From positions 42,149 to 106,148 of the forward strand of contig CACNZK010000003.1 of assembly GCA_902625035.1 (NCBI GenBank): a stretch of DNA of 64,000 nucleotides. Direction: 5' to 3'. Under the pieces are notes generated by a model. It worked only from the letters and a program-made list of their open reading frames with translations, did not search any database and had not been told where the DNA came from. Made by a program: the position numbers and the translations under genes. This stretch comes from an uncultured Pelagibacteraceae bacterium (GTDB taxonomy: Bacteria; Pseudomonadota; Alphaproteobacteria; Pelagibacterales; Pelagibacteraceae). Below are positions 20,010-28,357 of this stretch, piece by piece. How positions within the stretch are numbered: the stretch's first letter is position 1; the number at the start of each line of letters is the position of its first letter.

Positions 20010-21407
20010 ATGAAAAAAGTAGCAACTAGATTTGCTCCCTCACCTACTGGTGCATTGCATATTGGTGGTGTTAGAACAGCTTTATTTAATTGGTTATACT
20101 CAAAAAATAATAATGGCAAATTTTATTTGAGAGTGGAAGATACAGATAAAGAAAGATCTAAAGATGAATATAAAGACCAAATAATACAATCACTAAAATG
20201 GATTGGTATCAATTATGATGGAGAAGAATATATTCAATCAGAGAAAGTAGACGATCATATAAAGGTTGTAGATGAGCTTCTTAAGAATGGTCATGCATAT
20301 AAGTGTTATTGTTCAAGTGAAGAAATAGAAGAACAAAAAAAAAGAGCTAGACAAAAAAAGATTCCCTATATTTATGATAGAAAATGGAGAGACAAAAAAG
20401 AATCTGATGCTCCAAAAGATATTAATCCTGTTATTAGGTTTAAAAGTAAGATTAATGGAACATCGGTATTGAAAGATTTGGTACAAGGTGATGTCGAAAT
20501 AGAAAATAATACTATTGAAGATTTTATTATCTTAAGAAATGACGGGACTCCTACATATAACTTATCAGCATCCGTAGACGATCACCAAATGAACATGACA
20601 CATATTATTAGAGGTGATGATCATAAAATAAACACCTTCAAACAAATACAAATTTATCAAGCTATGAAATGGGAATTACCCTCATTTGCTCACATACCAT
20701 TGATTCATACAATAGAGGGAAAGAAACTATCAAAACGAGATCAGGCGTCTACATTAGATGATTATTCCAAAATAGGCATCATGCCAGATGCCCTTCGAAA
20801 TTATCTTTTAAGACTAGGCTGGTCTTACAAAGATAAGGAAATATTTACATTGGAGGAAAGTATAAAATTTTTTAATTTAGAGGGTATCGGTAAATCTCCC
20901 TCTAAACTTGATGTGAGTAGAATTTTATCAATGAACGAACATTATATTAAGAATATTAATGAAAATGATTTATTCACTCAATTAACTGAATATTGCAAAC
21001 TATATAAAAGTGAAATTCAATCAGATAAAAAAGATAAGATTAAAAAATCTCTTACTTTCTTGAAAAATAAAGCAAAAACTTTAGAGGATATATTTAATAA
21101 TGGTCAATATATTCTGAAAGATGAGGTCGATTTTAATAAGGATGATCTTAAATTAATTGATGATAAAGCAAGAAAAGTAATTTCTGACTTTAATGATCAA
21201 TTTAAAAAAATAGATCTGCCTTCTCGAGAAATTTTAGAACCAATAATAAATGAGCTTATAAAATCTCATGACACAAATTTTAGGGGAGTTGGACAACCAT
21301 TAAGAATAGCTTTAACAGGTTCAAAGTTTGGACCTGGTATTTATGATATAATTTTATCCTTGGGAAAAGAAGAAGTTCAAAAAAGATTAAGTGCTAAGAT
21401 AACTTGA
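20010..21407 (+). CDS. gltX: Glutamyl-tRNA synthetase
   Basis: 465 residues. Class I signature FAPSPTGALHIGGVRTALFN (HIGH-like HIGG) near residue 7, VEDTDKERS, DDHQMNMTHIIRGDDH, and the KMSKS-like loop GKKLSKRDQAST near residue 240. The C-terminal helical anticodon domain is complete, ending RIALTGSKFGPGIYDIILSLG. Alphaproteobacteria usually lack GlnRS, so this enzyme may also charge tRNA-Gln for later amidation; that cannot be read here. It follows lexA (22-nt gap); its last 21 nt overlap the end of convergent lpxB. Confidence 0.97.
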   Translation: MKKVATRFAPSPTGALHIGGVRTALFNWLYSKNNNGKFYLRVEDTDKERSKDEYKDQIIQSLKWIGINYDGEEYIQSEKVDDHIKVVDELLKNGHAYKCYCSSEEIEEQKKRARQKKIPYIYDRKWRDKKESDAPKDINPVIRFKSKINGTSVLKDLVQGDVEIENNTIEDFIILRNDGTPTYNLSASVDDHQMNMTHIIRGDDHKINTFKQIQIYQAMKWELPSFAHIPLIHTIEGKKLSKRDQASTLDDYSKIGIMPDALRNYLLRLGWSYKDKEIFTLEESIKFFNLEGIGKSPSKLDVSRILSMNEHYIKNINENDLFTQLTEYCKLYKSEIQSDKKDKIKKSLTFLKNKAKTLEDIFNNGQYILKDEVDFNKDDLKLIDDKARKVISDFNDQFKKIDLPSREILEPIINELIKSHDTNFRGVGQPLRIALTGSKFGPGIYDIILSLGKEEVQKRLSAKIT

Positions 21408-22523
21408 AACTACTGATGAAGCCTCTGAAGATGAAGAGGTTTTAGATCTAATTTCATTTAAAGTATCATTTACATCAGAGATTTGTTTTTTCATAAGTTC
21501 CGGGTTTCTTAAAAAATAAACCACAGATCTAAAAATTTCTTTTGAATTACATTCTTTTTGAATTAATTCAGGGATTATTTCTTTTTGATTAATAATATTA
21601 ATTATATTTGCAAATTTGGTCTTAACTAAAAACTTTATAATAAAAAAATTAATAAAATTCATTTTATAAATTATTATAGACGGAACTTTAGCATTACAGA
21701 TTTCAAGAGAAACGGTTCCAGATTTCACTACAGCAAATATTGATTTTGATAATATTTGTGATTTTATAGTTTCGTCTGATATCACTTCAATATTGTTAAA
21801 GTTTGTTTTTTTAATCTCATCTTTTATTAAATCTTTATTTTGATCAGTTGCATGAAAAACAAAATTGTATTCATTAAATTTTTCATTCATTAATTTTATA
21901 AAATCTAATAAAATTGGTAAAAGAATATTTGTTTCGGATGTTCGGCTTCCAGCAAATACAGATATAATTTTTTTGTTCTCATCAATTATATTTGATAAAT
22001 TTGATTTAATATTTTTTTTATTTTCAAGTAAAGGATGACCAACAAAAGTATTTGTTATATTTTCTTTATCAAAGTATTTTTTTTCAAAATTAAATAATAA
22101 TAAAACATGATCCAAAAATTTTTTAAAATTTTTAATCCTTCTTTCTCTCCATACCCATACTTGAGGTGCAACATAATGTATTGTTTTTATATTGGGATTT
22201 ATACTTTTGACTTTTTCAGCAACTCTTAGGGTAAAATCTGGGCTATCTACACTAAATAAGATATCTGGATTAAATTCAATTATTTTTTTTACAGTTTCAT
22301 TTATTTTGTTTCTGATTTTAAATATATTCAAGATAACACTAGTAAAACCAATATAAGTTATTTCTTTAAGATCGTATATTGATTTGATCCCAAGCTTATT
22401 CAAATGAGAACCTCCAACACTTAAATATTCTATATCTGAATAATTTTCTTGAAGTTTATTAATTACTGTTGAGGCTAATTTATCTCCTGAAGGTTCACCA
22501 GTTAATATAAAAATTTTTTTCAT
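21387..22523 (-). CDS. lpxB: Lipid-A-disaccharide synthase
   Basis: 378 residues. Family motifs: N-terminal ILTGEPSGDKLASTVINKL, SVGGSHLNKLGI, DSPDFTLRVAEKVK, HYVAPQVWVWRERRIKNFKKF, FVGHPLLE and SGTVSLEICNAKVPSIIIYKM. It joins UDP-2,3-diacylglucosamine with lipid X in lipid A synthesis. Last gene of the rpsB-to-lpxB run; overlaps lpxI by 4 nt and gltX tail-to-tail by 21 nt. Confidence 0.95.
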   Translation of the reverse strand: MKKIFILTGEPSGDKLASTVINKLQENYSDIEYLSVGGSHLNKLGIKSIYDLKEITYIGFTSVILNIFKIRNKINETVKKIIEFNPDILFSVDSPDFTLRVAEKVKSINPNIKTIHYVAPQVWVWRERRIKNFKKFLDHVLLLFNFEKKYFDKENITNTFVGHPLLENKKNIKSNLSNIIDENKKIISVFAGSRTSETNILLPILLDFIKLMNEKFNEYNFVFHATDQNKDLIKDEIKKTNFNNIEVISDETIKSQILSKSIFAVVKSGTVSLEICNAKVPSIIIYKMNFINFFIIKFLVKTKFANIINIINQKEIIPELIQKECNSKEIFRSVVYFLRNPELMKKQISDVNDTLNEIRSKTSSSSEASSVVSSYLST

Positions 22524-23314
22524 TTTACAGAGATAAACATCTTATTTTTATTAGCAAAGCTGATACATTTTTTTTTATCTAAAAATACATGTTGTTTACT
22601 TTTTACAACAATGCCTTTTAATCCTGCTTTCTTGCTTTGTTTTAATGTTTTCAATCCGATAGTGGGTAAGTCAACTCTTAGGTCTTGTTTTTTTTTGGGA
22701 AATTTAACTAAAACCCCATTGTTTTGAAATTTTTTACTTTTACTTTTTTCGAGTAATTTTTTTGTTCCGCCTTTTCCCTCAATAGAGACTATTTTTTTAT
22801 TTCTGACCACTACTCCTTGACTATAATTATACTCTTTTAAACTATTTAGCGTTTTGATGGCTTTTCTAATGTCTGATTGATCCTTATTATTGGGCTTAAT
22901 CTTTGAATAATTACCCTTTTTAAGAGTAAGCTCTGGATTAAATTTAAGTGAATTTTCAGTTTTTATCTGATTTTGAGCTAGTATTTTTATTATCTCTCTT
23001 AAAATTGCAGCATCACCAAGCTTGGATGCTTTGATAATTCTTGGGATGTAATATATCCCTTTAATATCTAACTTTAACTTTGAAAAGTTTGGCTTGTTAA
23101 CTTTCCCAGCAAATAAAACTTTTTTACAGCTATTTTCTTTGAGAATATTTATTATTTTACCAAATTGACCTATAGAAACCACATAAGATTTTCTATCTTT
23201 TTTAAATATCTTAGATTTTGATAAATCAATTATTAGGTACTTTATTTTTCTTTTTTTAATTGTTTTAAGTATTTTATTAGGAAAATCTGTGTCACCAAAA
23301 ATTAATCCTATCAT
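22520..23314 (-). CDS. lpxI: UDP-2,3-diacylglucosamine pyrophosphatase LpxI
   Basis: 264 residues of the LpxI (DUF1009) family: N-terminal IGLIFGDTDFPNKILKTIKK, VGQFGKIINILKENSCKKVLFAGKVNKPNF, GDAAILREIIKIL, QSDIRKAIKTL, YSQGVVVRNKKIVSIEGKGGT, and the C-terminal DLPTIGLKTLKQSKKAGLKGI. It hydrolyses UDP-2,3-diacylglucosamine to lipid X. LpxI is the alphaproteobacterial alternative to LpxH, encoded as usual between lpxA and lpxB. Confidence 0.93.
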   Translation of the reverse strand: MIGLIFGDTDFPNKILKTIKKRKIKYLIIDLSKSKIFKKDRKSYVVSIGQFGKIINILKENSCKKVLFAGKVNKPNFSKLKLDIKGIYYIPRIIKASKLGDAAILREIIKILAQNQIKTENSLKFNPELTLKKGNYSKIKPNNKDQSDIRKAIKTLNSLKEYNYSQGVVVRNKKIVSIEGKGGTKKLLEKSKSKKFQNNGVLVKFPKKKQDLRVDLPTIGLKTLKQSKKAGLKGIVVKSKQHVFLDKKKCISFANKNKMFISVK

Positions 23315-23315
23315 C

Positions 23316-24092
23316 TTATGAAAACGGGGTACAAATAGACCTTTTTTTATCTTTGGTAATAAATTCTATTACTTCTTTAACTAATGGATTTTCCAGAAAT
23401 GAGCCATTTAGTTTACTTATATTTTCATTGATATTTTTGCTAGCGAAAATCTCCTTATAAGCCTCGCTCAAACCTAAAATATACTTATTTTCAAATTTAG
23501 CTCTTCTCAACCCTATTAAATTCAATCCTTGTAATGAATTTCTATTTCCAGTGGATAATCCATACGGAATAACATCGTTTAATACTCCTGTCATTCCTCC
23601 AATCATTGCCATTTTACCGATTCTAGTAAACTGTTGAACAGCAGAATTTCCTCCTATAACTACGTTGTCCTCAATAATAGCATGACCTCCTAAAGGTACA
23701 TTGTTTGCAATAATGACGTTATTCCCTACTTGACAATCATGCGCTATATGAGATGAAATCATAAATAAACAGTTATTTCCAATTACAGTTTTACCTCCAC
23801 CACCAACTGTTCCAGGATTTATTGTTACATATTCTCTTATTTTATTATCATCTCCGATAATTAAACTAGTATCTTCACCATTATATTTTAAGTCTTGAGG
23901 ATCATTGATTGAAACAAATGGATAAATCTTATTTCTTTTTCCAATTTTAGTATTTCCAGTAATGCTTACATGTGATTGTATTTCTGTATTTTCTCCAATT
24001 TCCACTTGAGGCCCAATGACAGAATATGGTCCAACCTTAACACTTGGATGAACTTTTGCATTTTTATTTATTATTGCTGTTTTATCTATCAT
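23316..24092 (-). CDS. lpxA: UDP-N-acetylglucosamine acyltransferase
   Basis: 258 residues, the family's length. Left-handed beta-helix hexapeptide repeats fill residues about 5-190 (IDKTAIINKNAKVHPSVKVG and onward), with the catalytic-type His in MISSHIAHDCQVGNNVIIAN and GGHAIIEDNVVIGG. The C-terminal helical part starts after GLNLIGLRRAKF. It performs the first lipid A acylation. 1-nt gap to lpxI; 4-nt overlap with lpxD. Confidence 0.97.
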   Translation of the reverse strand: MIDKTAIINKNAKVHPSVKVGPYSVIGPQVEIGENTEIQSHVSITGNTKIGKRNKIYPFVSINDPQDLKYNGEDTSLIIGDDNKIREYVTINPGTVGGGGKTVIGNNCLFMISSHIAHDCQVGNNVIIANNVPLGGHAIIEDNVVIGGNSAVQQFTRIGKMAMIGGMTGVLNDVIPYGLSTGNRNSLQGLNLIGLRRAKFENKYILGLSEAYKEIFASKNINENISKLNGSFLENPLVKEVIEFITKDKKRSICTPFS

Positions 24093-25066
24093 TTATTTTC
24101 TCTAATAAAATTTTTTAAATCTTTAGCTGGATAACCCATTACTTTAGTATTATCAGGAATATTTTTAATAACTCCACTACCACCACCAATCTGCACATTA
24201 TTTCCAATTTTAAGATGACCAGAAATACCTGCTTGACCTCCAATCATAACATTATTACCTAAAATTGAACTTCCAGCAAAACCTACTTGTCCAGCAATAA
24301 TACAATTCTCTCCAATTTTAACATTGTGAGCTATGTGTATTTGATTATCTAAATACGTATTTTTTCCAATGATTGTATTAGAAAGAGAACCTCTATCTAT
24401 AGTAGATCCACAACCTATTTCAACATTGTCTTCAATTATTACAAAACCTATTTGAGGATACCTAAAATTAGTGTCTTTATTTGGAAAAAAACCAAATCCT
24501 TTTTTTCCAATGACACAACCATCTAAAATATGAACATTATTTTGGATTAGCGAATTTCTAATAATTACATTTGACCCTATAGAGCAATTATCACCTATAT
24601 TAACATTTTTTTCTATAATTGAATTATGACCAATTAAACAATTTGTACCAATTTTTACATTTTCACCAATAAGAACATTTTTTCCAAATTTAATTTTATC
24701 TTTAAATTCAGTTTCATTTACATCTTTAACAGTAATATCATAATCATCAGTAATAGAGTCTGGATAAAAAATTTTTGTTATTTGAGCTGTATGTAATAAA
24801 ACTTTGTCGGTAATAATAGCCTTACAACTACTTGGTAAAAATGATTGAAAATTTTCGGATGTTAAACAGTAAGAAGCTTTAGTTTTTTTAGCTAAATCAG
24901 TATATTTTTTTGAGTGAAGAAAAGTTATTTCATTTTTTCGAGACGAATTAAGATCTTTGATATCTGTGATTTTATCATCGGGTAAATTCTCATTTTTTAA
25001 ATCAGTTGCTTTAAGCAGAAAATTTATACTATAAGGTCCAGTATTTTTAAAAAAAGGATTAATCAT
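24089..25066 (-). CDS. lpxD: UDP-3-O-(3-hydroxyacyl)glucosamine N-acyltransferase
   Basis: About 325 residues from the ATG at 25064-25066 (MINPFFKNTGPYSINFLL), which aligns with the N-terminus of other alphaproteobacterial LpxD. A TTG 18 nt further upstream (25084) is a weaker start lying inside a perfect hairpin. After an N-terminal uridine-binding domain (about 1-100), hexapeptide repeats form a long beta-helix (about 105-300), with IHIAHNVKIGENCIIAGQVG supplying the catalytic-type His. It adds the second acyl chains of lipid A. Gene order here is fabZ-lpxD-lpxA, with fabZ upstream of lpxD. Confidence 0.95.
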   Translation of the reverse strand: MINPFFKNTGPYSINFLLKATDLKNENLPDDKITDIKDLNSSRKNEITFLHSKKYTDLAKKTKASYCLTSENFQSFLPSSCKAIITDKVLLHTAQITKIFYPDSITDDYDITVKDVNETEFKDKIKFGKNVLIGENVKIGTNCLIGHNSIIEKNVNIGDNCSIGSNVIIRNSLIQNNVHILDGCVIGKKGFGFFPNKDTNFRYPQIGFVIIEDNVEIGCGSTIDRGSLSNTIIGKNTYLDNQIHIAHNVKIGENCIIAGQVGFAGSSILGNNVMIGGQAGISGHLKIGNNVQIGGGSGVIKNIPDNTKVMGYPAKDLKNFIRENK

Positions 25067-25067
25067 T

Positions 25068-25092
25068 AATAAGTTTAATATCAAAACTTATT
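25068..25092 (-). promoter_or_regulatory. Perfect 9-bp hairpin abutting the lpxD start codon
   Basis: The minus strand reads AATAAGTTT, a 7-nt loop, then AAACTTATT: a perfect inverted repeat ending 1 nt before the lpxD ATG. It sits in the 54-nt gap between fabZ and lpxD, the only gap above 11 nt between rpsB and lpxB. In RNA it could hide the ribosome landing region or slow exonucleases. It lacks a GC-rich stem and a trailing U-tract, so it is not a standard terminator. Confidence 0.45.
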
Positions 25093-25120
25093 TTAAAAGC
25101 TTATCAAGATTTATTGCTAA

Positions 25121-25573
25121 TTATTTCCTGTCTACAATTGTAGCTGACCATTGTGCATCCGACATTTTTTTGCCCTCTACAAACGCTTCACCTTTATATT
25201 TCCAGACTCTCCCATGTGATCTTATTGCCTCAATTTTTAATTCTAATCTACAATCAGGAATTACTGGATTCCTAAATCTTGCTTTTTCAACACTCATTAA
25301 AAAAACAAGTTTATTATCATATTCTTTTTTATCTATACCGTGTGCTGTAAGAGCTGCAGCTGCTTGACCGAAAGCTTCAACAATTAAGACACCTGGTAAA
25401 ACAGGATTTCCAGGAAAGTGTCCATCCACATAAAAAGAATCTTTTCTAACATTCATAATAGCTGTAGCTGAATGAAGATGTTTGATATCAATAAGCTCAT
25501 CAATTAATAACATTGGCTCTCTATGAGGTAATAATGAAATAATATCTTTTTTAGTTAATTTATCTTTATTCAT
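25121..25573 (-). CDS. fabZ: 3-hydroxyacyl-ACP dehydratase FabZ
   Basis: 150 residues with a hot-dog fold pattern. LPHREPMLLIDELI is the family N-terminus, and the active site GHFPGNPVLPGVLIVEAFGQ gives His52 and Glu66. RFRNPVIPDCRL follows. It dehydrates 3-hydroxyacyl-ACP in fatty acid elongation and competes with LpxA/LpxD for the same precursors, which explains its place in the lipid A operon. 11-nt gap to the upstream skp; 54-nt gap to lpxD. Confidence 0.97.
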   Translation of the reverse strand: MNKDKLTKKDIISLLPHREPMLLIDELIDIKHLHSATAIMNVRKDSFYVDGHFPGNPVLPGVLIVEAFGQAAAALTAHGIDKKEYDNKLVFLMSVEKARFRNPVIPDCRLELKIEAIRSHGRVWKYKGEAFVEGKKMSDAQWSATIVDRK

Positions 25574-25584
25574 TTCTATTATCC

Positions 25585-26103
25585 TTATTCAAATTTAATT
25601 TTTTTATATTTATCATCAAATAATTTTAATATATCGTTAGTAATATTAAGTTTATCATCACCAAAAATAATTTTGTCTTTTTGAAGAAGTATTTGAATCG
25701 ACTCTTTTTTTAAATAGTTTGTAATTAAAGGATTTAATAAATCAATTATTTTTTTTTTTGATTTTATACTAAAACTGTTAAATTCATCTGTTTTTTTTTT
25801 TTTAATTTCGGTGAAAACTTTAACTTCTTTTTCATATTCTTTAATTAAATTTTCCAATTCGTCTTTTTTTAAAATATTTTTTTGAGCAACAATCTTATCT
25901 TTTTTAATCTTTAGCTCATCTCTTATCTTATTGAGTTCTGAAACTACTTTTTTATTTTTCTTTTCAATTATTTCGTTCAAATTTTTGCCGGAAATCGAAT
26001 TATTTACGATGAAATTTATATCAACAAATTTTACATTATTATTGGCTTCTGAGACACCGATCAGTAAAAAAAAAAATACTATTTTTTTAAAAAAAAATTT
26101 CAT
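25585..26103 (-). CDS. skp: Skp/OmpH-like periplasmic chaperone
   Basis: 172 residues. A signal peptide (about 1-20, ending near SEA) is followed by NVKFVDINFIVNNS, which matches the start of mature Skp/OmpH, then a long Lys/Glu-rich antiparallel coiled coil (about 45-125) and a short strand-forming C-terminus. Skp holds outer-membrane proteins for delivery to BamA, encoded directly upstream with a 1-nt overlap. Sequence conservation of Skp is low; the call rests on architecture plus context. Confidence 0.85.
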   Translation of the reverse strand: MKFFFKKIVFFFLLIGVSEANNNVKFVDINFIVNNSISGKNLNEIIEKKNKKVVSELNKIRDELKIKKDKIVAQKNILKKDELENLIKEYEKEVKVFTEIKKKKTDEFNSFSIKSKKKIIDLLNPLITNYLKKESIQILLQKDKIIFGDDKLNITNDILKLFDDKYKKIKFE

Positions 26104-28346
26104 TAAAATTGAGTTCCTAACCTGAATCTAAATGTTTCAGTTTTATCAGATGAGGCTTTAGTTAAAGCGTTTGCAAATGAAAAACTTAGTGGTCCAATTG
26201 GTGTTAATAGATTAAAGGCAACTCCCGCTGATGATCTAATAGTGCTTTTATCATCTAAAGAACTGTCATAATCGACTCCCCAAACGTTAGCGGCATCAAG
26301 AAAAACTCCAACATCAAGATTATCTAGTCCTTCAACAATATTTGGTAAGGTAGCTGATAAATTTAAGGCTGTTACATGATTACCGCCAACAAAATCTTTA
26401 TTATCAACAGGTCCCACTTTACCTTTTTCAAAACCTCTTAATTTAGATGATGGAACATTTAATCTTTTTGAAACTCTAACATCATCAGATAAACCAGTTA
26501 TAGTTTTGGCATAAAAACTTATTTTTCCAACTGTGTCTGATCTTGTAGATAGCTTCTTAAATTTAGATATTTCAAATGCATTTGAAAGCTCTGAGTTATC
26601 TGAAATGATTGGTAGTTCCTGTGTAAAAAAAGTTTGATAACCACTTTCTGTCCTAAATCTTTTATCTCTAAGGTCTTGATTGATTGAGTAGTTAAAATAT
26701 AGATCAGTATATGAGCCCTCTTGTTTTTTGAGTGTATTAGAAGCTTTACTCGATGTTTCTAAGTCTTCAATTAAAAAGTCTATTTCAGGACTTAAAAATA
26801 TATTTTGAAATTGCTCAAATGTCGTCCCTAAAGAAAAACCTATTTCAGAAGTTTTATAACCAGAATCAGTAAGTAAATCTGTCGTTGAGCTTGTTAAGGA
26901 AGTAAATAAAGTGTTTTCGGTGTTATTAAAATTTGGTTTTGCATATATGAATCTACCTTTAACTGACTCGGGAGTTAGTTCAAGATTTGCATCTAAATTA
27001 ATTCCTTGTCCTAAAAAATTCTTTTCTTTAATACCTCCGCCAAGTATTCCCCCGTTCGTTCCAAAACCAGCTGCAAGTGAAATTTCACCTGATGGTCTCT
27101 CCTCAATATTAATATCAATAATCCTCAATGATGTATCAGATCCGCTTTGAATATCAGGTTCTACTTTTTTAAAAATCCCTAAACTTTTTAAATTATTAAT
27201 TGATTTATTGAATAAAATTTCATTTAGTGGATCACCCTCGTCAACAATTAAATTATTTCTGATTACTTCCTCTAAAGTTGTATAATTTCCAGTAATATTT
27301 ATTTTTTCTACATATATTTTTTCACTTTCTGAAATATTTATTTCAAAGTCTATTTTGTCTTGATTTATTTTTTCAACTATAGAAGCATTAATAAATTCAA
27401 ATTGTTTTGTTAAAGCAATTTTATCAATTTCTTTAAGTAAGCTATTTATTTTTAATAACGAATACTTTTCTCCTTTTAGTTTTGAAAACTTTTTATTGAT
27501 AGGTTTAAAAGTTTCAGGATCATAATTTGAGGGTAAATTTAAAGTAAAGTCATTAAAAAAATATTTTTTTCCAGGTGTTATCTTAAAAATTAAGTTAAAA
27601 TTAGAATTTTTATCAAATTCAACAAATGAATTTTCAACATTAACTTTAAAATATCCATTGTCTTTAAAATAATTTGTTAATAACCTTTTATCTAGTTCTA
27701 TTAATTCCTCATTTATATATACGTTAGATGAAATAAATTTCCAAAATTTATGTTCTTCTGAGGTAATAACTTCTTTTAACCGTTTATCTTTAAAAACTTT
27801 GTCACCTAAAAAAATAATTTTCTTGATTTTTGCCTTTTCACCTAAGTCTATATTAATCCTTAAATCAACTGAATTTAACTCATCATTTAAATTCTTAGAA
27901 CTTGTAATACTTGAAAAATAATATCCACTAGTTTTTAAAATATTTTGAATTAATTTTAAATCTGCTGCAAGCAACTCTTGATCAAAAGATTTCATTTCAG
28001 CTAGTTGAATTTTCGATTTTATAAATTCTACCAGAGATTGTTTTTTTATACCTGTTATCTCAAAATTATCTATTATGGGGTTTTCTTCAACATTAAGTAT
28101 TAAGATTTGATCTTCAAAAGTTAAACTTATGTTACTAAAAAAATTTGTATTATAAAGACTCTTAATTGCTCTATCTAGATCTGATTTAGATAATTCTTGA
28201 TTAATTTCTAAATTAGAAAAAATTTTAATTGTTTCATCTGAAATTCTTTTGTTTCCATTAATTTCAATTTTTTTTAAACTTTCAGCATTTACAGAACTTA
28301 TTAAAAAAAAAACTAATAAACTTATTTTTGTCAAAAAACCTATCAT
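26103..28346 (-). CDS. bamA: Outer membrane protein assembly factor BamA
   Basis: 747 residues. Signal peptide (about 1-21, SSVNA|ES), then five POTRA-type repeats (about 22-400; repeat starts such as KKIEINGNKRISDETI and YVEKINITGNYTTLEEVIRN), and a C-terminal 16-strand barrel (about 410-747). The barrel keeps LRGFEKGKVGP, the conserved lid-loop RGF motif, and ends with the Phe-terminated strand RFRLGTQF. It inserts outer-membrane beta-barrels. Placed 11 nt after dxr; the usual intervening rseP is absent. skp follows with a 1-nt overlap. Confidence 0.97.
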   Translation of the reverse strand: MIGFLTKISLLVFFLISSVNAESLKKIEINGNKRISDETIKIFSNLEINQELSKSDLDRAIKSLYNTNFFSNISLTFEDQILILNVEENPIIDNFEITGIKKQSLVEFIKSKIQLAEMKSFDQELLAADLKLIQNILKTSGYYFSSITSSKNLNDELNSVDLRINIDLGEKAKIKKIIFLGDKVFKDKRLKEVITSEEHKFWKFISSNVYINEELIELDKRLLTNYFKDNGYFKVNVENSFVEFDKNSNFNLIFKITPGKKYFFNDFTLNLPSNYDPETFKPINKKFSKLKGEKYSLLKINSLLKEIDKIALTKQFEFINASIVEKINQDKIDFEINISESEKIYVEKINITGNYTTLEEVIRNNLIVDEGDPLNEILFNKSINNLKSLGIFKKVEPDIQSGSDTSLRIIDINIEERPSGEISLAAGFGTNGGILGGGIKEKNFLGQGINLDANLELTPESVKGRFIYAKPNFNNTENTLFTSLTSSTTDLLTDSGYKTSEIGFSLGTTFEQFQNIFLSPEIDFLIEDLETSSKASNTLKKQEGSYTDLYFNYSINQDLRDKRFRTESGYQTFFTQELPIISDNSELSNAFEISKFKKLSTRSDTVGKISFYAKTITGLSDDVRVSKRLNVPSSKLRGFEKGKVGPVDNKDFVGGNHVTALNLSATLPNIVEGLDNLDVGVFLDAANVWGVDYDSSLDDKSTIRSSAGVAFNLLTPIGPLSFSFANALTKASSDKTETFRFRLGTQF

Positions 28347-28357
28347 AAGTATCTGTC

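Noticed and set aside
25067..25084. TTG start for lpxD at 25084
   Set aside because: Uses TTG inside a perfect hairpin and adds six residues not seen in the family; the ATG at 25066 begins the conserved N-terminus.
25741..25805. Poly-T/poly-A runs as terminators
   Set aside because: Such runs are frequent across the window and inside coding sequence (here within skp, encoding lysines); none is preceded by a stable GC-rich hairpin.
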